A stretch of 64,000 nucleotides of DNA from Chloroflexota bacterium (GTDB lineage Bacteria > Chloroflexota > Anaerolineae > Anaerolineales > Villigracilaceae): positions 186,001 to 250,000 of the forward strand of contig JACRPQ010000015.1 of NCBI GenBank assembly GCA_016223135.1, written 5' to 3'. The position numbers and the translations under genes are program-made. Every line of letters begins with the position of its first letter. Within the stretch, counting starts at the first letter, position 1. Below the pieces are notes generated by a model. The model did no database searches. It saw only the letters and a list, made by a program, of their open reading frames with translations, and had not been told where the DNA came from. Below, one piece after another: positions 24,226 to 32,534 of this stretch.

Positions 24226-25313
24226 ACATCCGCCCGCATCTTGAATCCATTCCGCCGTACGTTCCCATCGAACCCTTCGAGGTTCTCTCGGCGCGTGTGG
24301 GACGTGCCCCTGAGCAAATCGTCAAACTGGACGCCAACGAGAATCCCTATGGTCCGCTGCCGGTTGTCCGCGAGGCGTTGGGCAAACTGGATTTCCCGCA
24401 CATCTATCCCGATCCCGAAAGCCGCGCCCTGCGGACTGCGCTGGCAAAGTTCACCGGCGTGGACGAGGCATACCTGCTGGCTGGCGCCGGCGCAGACGAA
24501 CTGCTCGACCTGCTCATGCGCGTCTTTCTCGAACCGGGCGACTGCATCCTCTCCTGCCCGCCCACCTTTGGGATGTATTCATTCGACGCGGGACTCAACG
24601 CCGCGCGCTGTATCGAAGCGCCGCGCAATCGGGATTTCTCGCTGGATATGGAAGCCATCCGCAAAGCCGTAGAAACATATCGTCCCAAATTGTTCTTCCT
24701 CGCCTCGCCCAACAATCCAGACGGTTCGCTGATTCCGCCCGAAACGCTGGATGAAATCTTATCCCTGCCCACGCTGGTCGTGCTGGACGAAGCCTATATC
24801 GAGTTTGCGGGCGAACATCTCGGCGCGAGTCTCAGCCGCATCCGCGAGGCGCCGCAGCGCAAAAACTTGATTGTGTTGCGCACATTCAGTAAATGGGCTG
24901 GGCTGGCAGGCTTGCGGGTCGGCTACGGCGCGTTCCCCGCCTGGCTGATGCCGACGCTGTGGAAATGCAAACAGCCCTACAACGTCAACGTGGCAGCCAG
25001 CGTTGCGGCGCAGGTCTCGCTGGCGCACGCCGCCAATCTGGAGGCAATCGTGGAGAAATTGAAAAGTGAACGGACGAGATTGCTGGCGGCGTTATCGGAA
25101 ATCCCCTATTTGCAGCCCTATCCCACCCAATCGAATTTCATCTTGTGCCGGGTGATTGAAAGAGACGCGGCGGAACTCAAATCGAAACTGGCAGCCGAGC
25201 ATGGCGTTTTTATCCGCTACTTCGACAAGCCCGGCCTGCGCGACCATATCCGCATCAGCGTGGGCAGACCGCAGGATACCGAAGTCTTACTCGATGCGCT
25301 CAGGAAGTTGTAG
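24222..25313 (+). CDS. hisC: Histidinol-phosphate aminotransferase
   Basis: A 363-residue fold-type I PLP aminotransferase. LDANENPYGP is the N-terminal signature. AGAGADELLDLLMR is the phosphate-binding region, SPNNPDGS and VVLDEAYIEFAG carry the cofactor Asn and Asp-x-x-Tyr, RTFSKWAGLAGLRVGYG contains the Schiff-base lysine, and the C-terminal arginine is in HIRISVG. It transaminates imidazole-acetol phosphate with glutamate. Coupled to hisG by overlap. Confidence 0.95.
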   Translation: MNIRPHLESIPPYVPIEPFEVLSARVGRAPEQIVKLDANENPYGPLPVVREALGKLDFPHIYPDPESRALRTALAKFTGVDEAYLLAGAGADELLDLLMRVFLEPGDCILSCPPTFGMYSFDAGLNAARCIEAPRNRDFSLDMEAIRKAVETYRPKLFFLASPNNPDGSLIPPETLDEILSLPTLVVLDEAYIEFAGEHLGASLSRIREAPQRKNLIVLRTFSKWAGLAGLRVGYGAFPAWLMPTLWKCKQPYNVNVAASVAAQVSLAHAANLEAIVEKLKSERTRLLAALSEIPYLQPYPTQSNFILCRVIERDAAELKSKLAAEHGVFIRYFDKPGLRDHIRISVGRPQDTEVLLDALRKL

Positions 25314-25372
25314 TGAGAGTGAATAGTTGAAAGTCGGCTAACCTTTGACCTTCGACTTTTGACCTGAAGGAG
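25314..25372. repeat. Short heptad array between hisC and hisB
   Basis: GTTGAAAGTCGGC is followed by about four heptads CCTTTGA, CCTTCGA, CTTTTGA, CCTGAAG. The unit type is the same as the arrays flanking hisI, and the two halves are partly inverted. Confidence 0.55.
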
Positions 25373-25377
25373 AAAAA

Positions 25378-25965
25378 ATGAGAACAGCAGACATATCCCG
25401 CCGGACAAATGAAACGCAGATTGAAATCAAACTGAACTTGGACGGCGCAGGCGCGCATGACATTTCCACCGGCATAGGTTTCCTCGACCACATGCTGAGT
25501 CACCTCGCCGTGCATGGACTGTTCGACCTGAGCCTGCAGGCAAAAGGCGACCTGCACATTGACGTTCACCACACCGTCGAAGATGTGGCGCTGGCGCTGG
25601 GGCAAGCCTTCGACGCGGCGCTGGGCGACCGCAAAGGCATCGTCCGCATGGGCGATTGTTTTGCGCCGATGGACGAGACGCTGGCGCACGTCGCGGTGGA
25701 TTTGTCCGGCAGACCCTATGCCGTTATCCAAGCCGAATGGCATACGCCCTACGTGGGAAATATCCCGGCGGCGTTATTTCCGCACTTCTTCGAGTCGTTT
25801 GCGGTGACGGCGCGCTGTAATTTGCACGCACGCGTGTTGTACGGGCGCGACGACCATCACCAGGCTGAGGCGCTGTTCAAGGCTTGGGCGCGCGCGCTGG
25901 ATATGGCGACGCAGATGGACATCAGGCGGGCGGGAAAGATTCCGTCCACGAAAGGTGTAGTGTGA
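25378..25965 (+). CDS. hisB: Imidazoleglycerol-phosphate dehydratase
   Basis: A 195-residue monofunctional HisB. The metal-binding repeats [32 protein letters not shown], and [38 protein letters not shown] are all present. It dehydrates IGP to imidazole-acetol phosphate. No phosphatase domain is fused, unlike the enteric enzyme. Preceded by AAGGAG. Confidence 0.96.
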   Translation: MRTADISRRTNETQIEIKLNLDGAGAHDISTGIGFLDHMLSHLAVHGLFDLSLQAKGDLHIDVHHTVEDVALALGQAFDAALGDRKGIVRMGDCFAPMDETLAHVAVDLSGRPYAVIQAEWHTPYVGNIPAALFPHFFESFAVTARCNLHARVLYGRDDHHQAEALFKAWARALDMATQMDIRRAGKIPSTKGVV

Positions 25966-25971
25966 TACCTA

Positions 25972-26083
25972 CCTGTGTACGTGTATACAAGTACACAGGT
26001 ACACAAGTACACAGGTACACAAGTACACAGGTACACAAGTACACAGGTACACAAGTACACAAGTACACAGGTACACAGGTAAG
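25972..26083. repeat. Octad tandem array between hisB and hisH
   Basis: About thirteen units alternating GTACACAG and GTACACAA, headed by inverted units (ACCTACCTGTGTAC). All three plus-strand frames across much of it stay open, one giving repeats of the TGTQVHKY type, because 8-bp units triple to 24 nt. It ends 11 nt before the hisH ATG. Confidence 0.85.
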
Positions 26084-26093
26084 CAAGGAAAAC

Positions 26094-26708
26094 ATGAAAG
26101 AAATCATTCTCATTGATGCCGGCACGGGGAATCTGCGCTCGGTGCAGAAGGCGCTGGAAAGCCTCGGCGCAAACGTGCAGAGAACCGATGATCCGCAAAA
26201 AGTTCGCGCGGCGAAAAAAGTTGTCCTGCCGGGCGTGGGCGCGTTCGGCGATTTCATGACGGGACTGCGGGCGCGCGGACTGGATGATGCAGTCAGGGAT
26301 GCGGCGGCGCGCGGTGTGCCGTTGCTGGGAATCTGCGTGGGGATGCAGGCGCTGTTCGAAGTCGGTGAAGAGATGGGCGAGTATAAAGGCTTGGGGTTGC
26401 TGCCAGGCAAGGTGGTGAAATTTGCCGATTCGCTGTCGGTGAAGATTCCGCATACGGGGTGGAATCAGGTCGAGGTTCAGAATGATGCGGGCTTGTTTCG
26501 CGGAATCCGTTCCGGGGCGTATGTCTATTTCAATCACTCGTATTACTGCCGGGCGTGGAATTCATCCGATGTCATCGCAACCACCGATTACGGCGACAAG
26601 TTCACGTGCGCAGTGCAACGCGAAAATATTTTCGGCGTTCAGTTTCATCCCGAAAAGAGCCAGCGGGTGGGGCTGCAACTCTTGAAGAATTTTTTGGAGG
26701 CAGAATGA
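26094..26708 (+). CDS. hisH: Imidazole glycerol phosphate synthase, glutamine amidotransferase subunit
   Basis: A 204-residue class I amidotransferase. DAGTGNLRSVQKALE is at the N-terminus, the catalytic cysteine is in LLGICVGMQALFE, and the His-Glu pair is in GVQFHPEKSQ. It delivers ammonia to HisF. ATG 26094 is chosen since AAGGAA lies 4 nt upstream; the long frame upstream is only the octad array. Stop overlaps hisA by 4 nt. Confidence 0.95.
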   Translation: MKEIILIDAGTGNLRSVQKALESLGANVQRTDDPQKVRAAKKVVLPGVGAFGDFMTGLRARGLDDAVRDAAARGVPLLGICVGMQALFEVGEEMGEYKGLGLLPGKVVKFADSLSVKIPHTGWNQVEVQNDAGLFRGIRSGAYVYFNHSYYCRAWNSSDVIATTDYGDKFTCAVQRENIFGVQFHPEKSQRVGLQLLKNFLEAE

Positions 26709-27415
26709 TTGTTTATCCCGCCATTGATTTGCGCGGCGGCAAGGTGGTGCGACTGAAACAAGGCGACCCCGCGCGCCAAACCGTTTACAGCAGCGACCCC
26801 GCCGAAACCGCGCGGCGTTGGCTGGAGGCGGGCGCGCGCTGGCTGCATGTGGTCAACCTGGACGGGGCGTTCGGTGAGAGCGAGGATGCAAATCTCTCTG
26901 CGCTCGAAGCAATTTTGAGTCTCGGCGCGTGCGTGCAATTTGGCGGCGGTCTGCGCTCGCTGGAGGCGATTGCCCGCGCGCTCGACTTGGGCGTGAGCCG
27001 CGTCATTTTGGGGACGCTCGCCGTCGAGGACCCCGCTCTGGTCGCGCAGGCGTTGACTCGCTTTGGCACGGAGAAAATCGCGGTGGGAATCGACGCGCGC
27101 GATGGACTTGTCCGCACGCGCGGATGGCAGACGGACGGCGGCGTGCCAGCCCTCGACCTCGCGCTTCAAATGCGGACCCTGGGCTTGCGTACCGTTATCT
27201 TTACCGACATCCGCCGCGACGGCTTGGGCGGCGGGCTGAACCTCCCTGCCACACGCGAACTGGCGCAGGCGAGCGGGTTGGATGCCATCGCCTCGGGCGG
27301 CGTGCATACGCTTGAGGATGTGCGCGCCGTGAAAGAGGCGGGGCTGGCGGGCGTCATCATCGGACGCGCGCTGTATGACGGCACGGTTGAGTTGGCGAGC
27401 GCGTTGAAGGTCTAA
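26705..27415 (+). CDS. hisA: ProFAR isomerase
   Basis: A 236-residue (beta-alpha)8 enzyme. It begins [21 protein letters not shown], with the catalytic Asp in AIDLRGG and the second in AVGIDARDG. Phosphate-binding motifs are FGGGLRS and [11 protein letters not shown]. Overlaps hisH (ATGA). Converts ProFAR to PRFAR. Confidence 0.95.
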   Translation: MIVYPAIDLRGGKVVRLKQGDPARQTVYSSDPAETARRWLEAGARWLHVVNLDGAFGESEDANLSALEAILSLGACVQFGGGLRSLEAIARALDLGVSRVILGTLAVEDPALVAQALTRFGTEKIAVGIDARDGLVRTRGWQTDGGVPALDLALQMRTLGLRTVIFTDIRRDGLGGGLNLPATRELAQASGLDAIASGGVHTLEDVRAVKEAGLAGVIIGRALYDGTVELASALKV

Positions 27416-27435
27416 AGTTGAAAGATTGGAGTTTT

Positions 27436-28200
27436 ATGTTGGCAAAACGAATCATCCCCTGCCTCGACATCAAGGACGGGCGCGTAGTGAAAGGCGTGAA
27501 CTTCGTCAACCTGCGCGATGCGGGCGACCCGGTGGAACAGGCGCGGCTGTATGACCAGCAGGGCGCGGACGAGTTGGTCTTCCTCGACATTTCCGCCACG
27601 CACGAGGGACGCAAGACCACGCTGGAATTGGTCAGCCGCGTGGCTGAGACGGTGTTCATGCCGCTGACGGTCGGCGGTGGAATCCGCGAGGTGGAGGACA
27701 TGCGCGGCTTGCTGCTGGCAGGCGCGGATAAGGTCAGCGTCAACTCGGCGGCGGTGCGGCGTCCCGAACTGCTCTCGGAGGGCGCGGCGCGTTTTGGCGC
27801 GCAGTGCATTGTGCTGGCGATTGACGCGCGGCGCAGGAAGAACGCGCCTGGCTGGGAAGTGTATGTCAACGGCGGGCGGATTCCAACCGGCATGGACGCG
27901 CTCGAGTGGGCGGCGCGCGGCGTGACGCTGGGCGCAGGCGAAATCCTGCTGACCAGCATGGACGCCGACGGCACACTGGCAGGCTACGACATTGCCCTGA
28001 CGCGCGCCGTTGCGGAAGTGGTCTCTGTGCCGGTCATCGCTTCGGGCGGCGCAGGGACAATGGCACACTTTGCCGAAGTCCTGACCGATGGCAAAGCCGA
28101 CGCCGCGCTTGCCGCTTCGTTGTTCCACGATGGAAAGTTGAAAATCACCGAGTTGAAGAAAGAATTGCAAAACTGCGGTGTGACGATTCGATTGAGCTGA
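27436..28200 (+). CDS. hisF: Imidazole glycerol phosphate synthase, cyclase subunit
   Basis: A 254-residue (beta-alpha)8 cyclase. It begins [23 protein letters not shown]; catalytic aspartates lie in CLDIKDG and AIDARRR, and phosphate motifs are VGGGIRE and ASGGAGTM. It makes IGP and AICAR from PRFAR and ammonia supplied by HisH. ATG 27436 with TTGGAG upstream is preferred over an upstream in-frame TTG. Confidence 0.95.
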   Translation: MLAKRIIPCLDIKDGRVVKGVNFVNLRDAGDPVEQARLYDQQGADELVFLDISATHEGRKTTLELVSRVAETVFMPLTVGGGIREVEDMRGLLLAGADKVSVNSAAVRRPELLSEGAARFGAQCIVLAIDARRRKNAPGWEVYVNGGRIPTGMDALEWAARGVTLGAGEILLTSMDADGTLAGYDIALTRAVAEVVSVPVIASGGAGTMAHFAEVLTDGKADAALAASLFHDGKLKITELKKELQNCGVTIRLS

Positions 28201-28382
28201 AAGTCAAAGGTCAAAAGTTAAAGGTCAAAAGTCAAAAGTCAAAGGTTAAAGGTCAAAAGTTGTAACATCTGTGCTCCTTGACCTGCGACTTGCGACCTGT
28301 GACTTGCGACTTTCGACTTGCGACCCGCGACTTGCGACCTGTGACTTGAAACTTGTAACCTGTAACCTGGAACCTGAAACCT
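28200..28382. repeat. Head-to-head pair of heptad arrays between hisF and hisI
   Basis: 28200-28262 carries about nine heptads of the type AAGTCAA/AGGTCAA. 28281-28382 carries about fifteen heptads of the type TGCGACT/TGCGACC/TGTAACC in the inverse sense, and they run straight into the hisI ATG. The two halves are complementary around an 18-nt centre and could form a very long imperfect hairpin in his mRNA. Confidence 0.85.
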
Positions 28383-28694
28383 ATGGAAATCAAATTCGAC
28401 TCGAACGGACTCGTCCCCGTCATCGTTCAGGACGCGGAAACAAACGAAGTGTTGACGCTGGCATACATGAACGCCGACTCATTGCGCCTGACGCTCGAAA
28501 GCGGCGAAACATGGTTCTGGTCGCGCAGCCGCAGGGAGTTGTGGCACAAGGGCGCGACCTCCGGCAACACCCAGCGCGTGGTCGAAATCCGCGTGGATTG
28601 TGACGCCGATGCGCTGCTGGTCAAAGTCCTGCCCGCAGGACCCGCCTGTCACACCGGAAACCGCACCTGTTTTTACCGCAACATCAGATCCTAA
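28383..28694 (+). CDS. hisI: Phosphoribosyl-AMP cyclohydrolase
   Basis: A 103-residue monofunctional His[20 protein letters not shown] and [22 protein letters not shown] are family signatures. Metal ligands are in [12 protein letters not shown] and the two cysteines in [13 protein letters not shown]. It hydrolyses PR-AMP to ProFAR. Just upstream, the heptad array replaces any recognisable ribosome site. Confidence 0.95.
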   Translation: MEIKFDSNGLVPVIVQDAETNEVLTLAYMNADSLRLTLESGETWFWSRSRRELWHKGATSGNTQRVVEIRVDCDADALLVKVLPAGPACHTGNRTCFYRNIRS

Positions 28695-28825
28695 AGGTGT
28701 TGCTTTAAATCCTCATGTTACGCGGTAGCACGAGATTTATCTCGCGTTTTCAGGCGACATGAACCCCCTTCAGGGACGATGTGTCGCACTACGAAGAAAC
28801 TGCGTAAGGCGAGTTAAACCTTTAG
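28691..28825. repeat. 135-bp inverted-repeat element in the hisI-hisE gap
   Basis: The ends are CTAAAGGT (28691-28698) and ACCTTTAG (28818-28825). Inside lies a second inverted unit, 28718-28807, TTACGCGGTAGC...CTGCGTAA, with the hairpin CGAGA-TTTA-TCTCG. The inner unit recurs at 61127-61198. The remaining gap (28840-28955) has another imperfect inverted repeat, CACCGATAAACACAGATA against TATCTGTGGTG. Confidence 0.7.
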
Positions 28826-28964
28826 AAAGAAATTCGTCTATAACCACCGATAAACACAGATAAAAGGATTTGGGAACGTTTTAGCGGCAGTATTTTCCAA
28901 GAATCGGTGTGTATCCGTGTGTATCTGTGGTGAATCCTGATTCTAGAGTCCCCGGGAGAACAAA

Positions 28965-29240
28965 ATGAGCATTCAACGACTGTTCGATGTGATTGAAAAT
29001 CGCAGGCAGAATCCCAGCGAGGAATCCTACACCTCGCGCCTGTTTGCAGAAGGCTTGCCGAAGATTGCGCAGAAAGTCGGAGAGGAGGGAACGGAAGTTG
29101 TGATTGCCGCCCTGGCGCAGGATGACGAGCGCCTGATTGAAGAAGTGGCTGACCTGACCTACCACACCCTCGTCCTGCTCGCCGCGCGCGGGCTGACTCC
29201 CGCACACGTCCTCGCCGAACTGGAGAGACGCCGCCGATGA
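28965..29240 (+). CDS. hisE: Phosphoribosyl-ATP pyrophosphatase
   Basis: A 91-residue MazG-like helical enzyme. NPSEESYTSRLFAEGLPKIAQKVGEEGTE and EEVADLTYHTLVLLA hold the metal-binding ExxE and ExxD residues. It cleaves PR-ATP to PR-AMP. HisE and HisI are separate genes here. Overlaps the next gene by 4 nt. Confidence 0.95.
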   Translation: MSIQRLFDVIENRRQNPSEESYTSRLFAEGLPKIAQKVGEEGTEVVIAALAQDDERLIEEVADLTYHTLVLLAARGLTPAHVLAELERRRR

Positions 29241-30355
29241 ACCGCATCATTCTGTTGGACATTGACGGCGTCCTCGTCCAGCCCGGCGGATACCGCGCCG
29301 CGCTGCGCGCCACCCTCCAGCGCTTCATTGACCCTGCCTTTGAGATAACGGAAGACGATTTGAGCGACTTGGAAATGCGCGGCATCACCAGCGAATGGGA
29401 CATGGCGCCCCTCCTGCTCGCTTCCTACTGGGACTTTATCCTGGCGCGGCAGCCCATGCCGAATCTCCCCTCGAACGTTTCCCACGCCGCGCGCGAAATT
29501 CAGAGCCGCCGCCGCGTGGATGTGCCGAAACGACTGCCCATCCCCGCCTTCCCATTGACAGCCGGGCAATATCCTGCCGAAAGCGCCTTCCGCGCCGGTC
29601 TCTTCCCCTCCATCCCTGACGAACTGCGCAAAAACCTGCTGACCGAAACACGCAGCATCCACAAGTCCGAAACCATGCGCACCTTCCAGCACTTCACGCT
29701 CGGCAGCCGGCATTTTGAAGAGACCTATCGTCTGCCGGCGGAATTCGAGACCGAATCATTGCTTTTGAAATATGACCGCGCCAACATGGACGATACCATC
29801 CGCGCCGCGCTCCAAGGGGCAGGCAATCATCTCGCGGCATTCACGGCGCGTCCCTCCCGCCCCCCGCGCGAAGTGAGCGGCTCGGCGCTCGGCTACGCTC
29901 CCGAAGCGGAACTGGCTCTGGAACTGGTCGGCTTGCAAAATATCCCCCTGCTCGCCTTCGGTAAACTGGAATACCTGGCTGCCCGGCATCAACTCGATGC
30001 GGAGGTCTTGCTGAAACCTTCCTCCTTCCATGCTCTGGCTGCGGCGTTAGCCGCCTGGACGGGCGAAGAACTCGCCGCCCTGCGAGCGGCTTACGATTGG
30101 CGCAATAGCGGCGCGCTGAACGGACGCTTTAGCGCCCTGCCCGCCTCGTTCGAATTGATTGTGGCGGAAGATACGTTGAGCGGCATCCGCTCGGCGCAGG
30201 CGGCTGGCGAGATTCTGCGGGCGGGCGGCTTCCACGTCACCTTCCGCCCCTTTGGGTTGACTTGCGGCAGTGCAGCCAAAGCCGGCGCCTTCGACCGGGC
30301 TGGCGTGCCGCGCTATGCAGATTGGCAGTCACTGGTGGAAGCGATGATGCGGTAA
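29237..30355 (+). CDS. HAD-superfamily hydrolase in the his operon
   Basis: A 372-residue protein opening with RIILLDIDGVLVQPGG, the DxD nucleophile motif of HAD phosphatases. Later SFELIVAEDTLSGIRSAQAAGE resembles motif IV with acidic residues. Between them is an unusually large insert (about residues 40-250) with no recognised domain. It overlaps hisE by 4 nt, so it is co-translated with the pathway. The operon has no HisN or HisB-type histidinol-phosphatase, so this is a candidate for that step. That assignment is inference from position only. Confidence 0.65.
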   Translation: MNRIILLDIDGVLVQPGGYRAALRATLQRFIDPAFEITEDDLSDLEMRGITSEWDMAPLLLASYWDFILARQPMPNLPSNVSHAAREIQSRRRVDVPKRLPIPAFPLTAGQYPAESAFRAGLFPSIPDELRKNLLTETRSIHKSETMRTFQHFTLGSRHFEETYRLPAEFETESLLLKYDRANMDDTIRAALQGAGNHLAAFTARPSRPPREVSGSALGYAPEAELALELVGLQNIPLLAFGKLEYLAARHQLDAEVLLKPSSFHALAAALAAWTGEELAALRAAYDWRNSGALNGRFSALPASFELIVAEDTLSGIRSAQAAGEILRAGGFHVTFRPFGLTCGSAAKAGAFDRAGVPRYADWQSLVEAMMR

Positions 30356-30361
30356 CGCACT

Positions 30362-30856
30362 TCAGGCTTCCGAAGGTTGAAGCCGTTTAACGAAGATTTT
30401 CAAGTCGTCGCCGGGTTTGTAAAAATCGCGGATGCTTGCCTCGTTGACAAACCCCGTGCGGAGGTAAAACTCGCGCGTGGATTCATACTCCGCCGTTCCG
30501 GAGGTCTCGGCAATGAGAAGCCGTCCGCCTGCCTGGCGCACGGCTTCTTCGCAGGCGGTCAACAGGGCGCGCCCCACGCCTTTGCGGCGGGCTTGAGGGT
30601 CCACAGCGATCCAGTACAGGTCATACACGCCGTCGGTCAGGTCGCGGTAGCCGTAAATGGCATAGCCCAGCACCTGTTCTCCCTCGCGGTACACGATGAA
30701 GTGATACCCGCTGGCTTCGGCGCCGTATTGGATATATTCGTCGAACATGGCTGGGACGGAGTCAATCTCCTCCCGGCTGAATACGCCGGCGCGGGCGGTG
30801 ATGTCGGCGATTTGCGTTTTGTCTGCTTTGGCGGCTGGGGTGATCATGAAGTCCAT
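30362..30856 (-). CDS. GNAT-family N-acetyltransferase
   Basis: A 164-residue GNAT protein. The acetyl-CoA pyrophosphate loop is VDPQARRKGVGRALL (Q/RxxGxG/A) near residue 86, preceded by the beta-4 strand LYWIAVD. The C-terminal strand STREFYLRTGFVNEASI is typical. The substrate is unknown. It converges on the HAD gene with a 6-nt gap. Confidence 0.82.
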   Translation of the reverse strand: MDFMITPAAKADKTQIADITARAGVFSREEIDSVPAMFDEYIQYGAEASGYHFIVYREGEQVLGYAIYGYRDLTDGVYDLYWIAVDPQARRKGVGRALLTACEEAVRQAGGRLLIAETSGTAEYESTREFYLRTGFVNEASIRDFYKPGDDLKIFVKRLQPSEA

Positions 30857-30957
30857 CCTGTAAATAGAGATGGTATATTGTCGCTGTATTTCTTGTTTTC
30901 GGCAAGCATTTTCTTTGGGAGTACAATAACGGCATCATTATCTACAGGAGAATGTTC

Positions 30958-32481
30958 ATGACCATTACCCTCGACGGTTCATCCCTCACGATTGAAAAAC
31001 TCGTTGCGATTGCGCGGCATAACGAAAAGGTGGAACTTGCCCCCGCCGCGCTGGAGCGCATCAAAGTCTGCCGCGCCATGCTGGAGGAGAAACTTGCCGC
31101 CAAAGAAATCATGTACGGCACGAATACGGGCATTGGCGAGTTTTCGGAAGTGGTGCTGAGCGACGAACAGGTGAGGGAATTCCAAAAATACCTCATTTAC
31201 AACCATGCAGCGGGCATTGGCGAACCCGCGCCCGTCGAATATGTGCGCGCGGCGCTGGCTTCGCGGATTAATGTCCATGCGCACGGCAATTCGGGCTGCC
31301 GCCCTGAAATCACCCTGACACTGGTGGAGATGCTGAATAAAGGCGTCACACCAGTTGTTTGTCAGAAGGGGTCGGTAGGCGCAAGCGGCGACCTGGCTCC
31401 GATGGCGCAGGCGGCGCTCCTGCTGATGGGGGAGGGAGAGGCTTTTTACAACGGCGAGCGGCTGCCAGGTCACGAAGCGATGCGGCGGGCGGGGATTCCG
31501 ATTCCGGGCTTGCAGGCGCGCGACGGGCTGGCTGCCATCAACGGCTCCAATCTGCTGACTGCCATGTCCGCCATTCACATCTACGAGATGGAGCGTCTGC
31601 TCAAGCAGGCGGAAATTGCCGCGGCGATGTCCATCGAGGCGCTGCTGGGAAATCTCAAACCGTATCACGCCAAATTGCATGAATTGCGCGGCTTCAGCGG
31701 CGCGATGACCTCTGCACGCAATATCATGAAGATCATCGAAGGCTCCGACCTGACCATCGGCAGGATGAAGACCAAAGTGCAGGACGCCTACTCGATGCGT
31801 TCCACGCCGCAGGTCATCGGCGCGGCGCGCGATGCGGTGGCGTATGCCCGCTCACAAGTGGAAATCGAGCTCAACGGCGTGGGCGATAATCCCATTTTCA
31901 TCCCCGAAGAAAAGTTGACATTGACCGGCGCAAACTTCCAGGGGACTCCCGTGTCTTTGCCGATGGATATGGCAGGCGCGGCGATTACGATGGTGTGCGT
32001 CCTCTCTGAGCGGCGCATGAACCGTTTGACGAACCCGGCGCTTTCTCAGGGACTGCCGGATTTCCTTGCCCATGAACCGGGCTTCTACTCCGGGATGATG
32101 CTCAGCCAATACACCGCCGACCATTTGATCGTCGAGCAGCGGATTTTATCCGCGCCTGCAAGCATTCAATCCATCCCCGCCGCGGCAGACCAGGAGGACT
32201 TCGTCTCGATGGGCATGAACACCGCCATCAAGAACGGGCAGATCCTTGATAACGCCTATGGCGTCATTGGCATCGAATTGATGGCGGCGGCGCAGGCGCT
32301 GGACTTCCGCGAGTTCACGCCGGGACGCGGCACACAGAAGGCGCGCGAAGTCATTCGCAAGCATGTGGCGCACTTGGATGTTGACCGCCCGCTATACAAC
32401 GATCACAATGCCATGAAGGAACTTGTGAAGCGCGGGGAGATTTTGGATGAAGTAGAGAAAGTGGTGGGAAAGTTGGAGTAG
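30958..32481 (+). CDS. hutH: Histidine ammonia-lyase (aromatic amino acid lyase family)
   Basis: A 507-residue MIO enzyme. The cofactor-forming Ala-Ser-Gly lies in GSVGASGDLAPM (residues 142-144). YGTNTGIGEFS carries the catalytic tyrosine, and GDNPIFIP and GNFQ-like GANFQG are also present. The selectivity position reads YNHAAGIGEP (N82-H83), where classical HutH has Ser-His. The His keeps it closest to histidine ammonia-lyase, but tyrosine or another aromatic substrate is possible. Start 30958 has AGGAG 7 nt upstream. No hutU, hutI or hutG adjoin; the gene stands alone downstream of the biosynthetic his operon. Confidence 0.82.
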   Translation: MTITLDGSSLTIEKLVAIARHNEKVELAPAALERIKVCRAMLEEKLAAKEIMYGTNTGIGEFSEVVLSDEQVREFQKYLIYNHAAGIGEPAPVEYVRAALASRINVHAHGNSGCRPEITLTLVEMLNKGVTPVVCQKGSVGASGDLAPMAQAALLLMGEGEAFYNGERLPGHEAMRRAGIPIPGLQARDGLAAINGSNLLTAMSAIHIYEMERLLKQAEIAAAMSIEALLGNLKPYHAKLHELRGFSGAMTSARNIMKIIEGSDLTIGRMKTKVQDAYSMRSTPQVIGAARDAVAYARSQVEIELNGVGDNPIFIPEEKLTLTGANFQGTPVSLPMDMAGAAITMVCVLSERRMNRLTNPALSQGLPDFLAHEPGFYSGMMLSQYTADHLIVEQRILSAPASIQSIPAAADQEDFVSMGMNTAIKNGQILDNAYGVIGIELMAAAQALDFREFTPGRGTQKAREVIRKHVAHLDVDRPLYNDHNAMKELVKRGEILDEVEKVVGKLE

Positions 32482-32492
32482 ATTTTTCGCAG

Positions 32493-32530
32493 AAAAAAAA
32501 TACAGCGGACAGTTCATCACTGTCCGCTGT
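32493..32530 (-). terminator. Intrinsic terminator of the zinc-ribbon gene
   Basis: The perfect 12-bp stem ACAGCGGACAGT / ACTGTCCGCTGT (32502-32530, 5-nt loop) is followed on the minus strand by eight T. It may also stop hutH transcription from the other side. Confidence 0.9.
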
Positions 32531-32534
32531 TCGT

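Noticed and set aside
25972-26083. Possible CRISPR array
   Set aside because: The 8-bp units are contiguous, with no spacers of constant size and no cas genes anywhere in the window.
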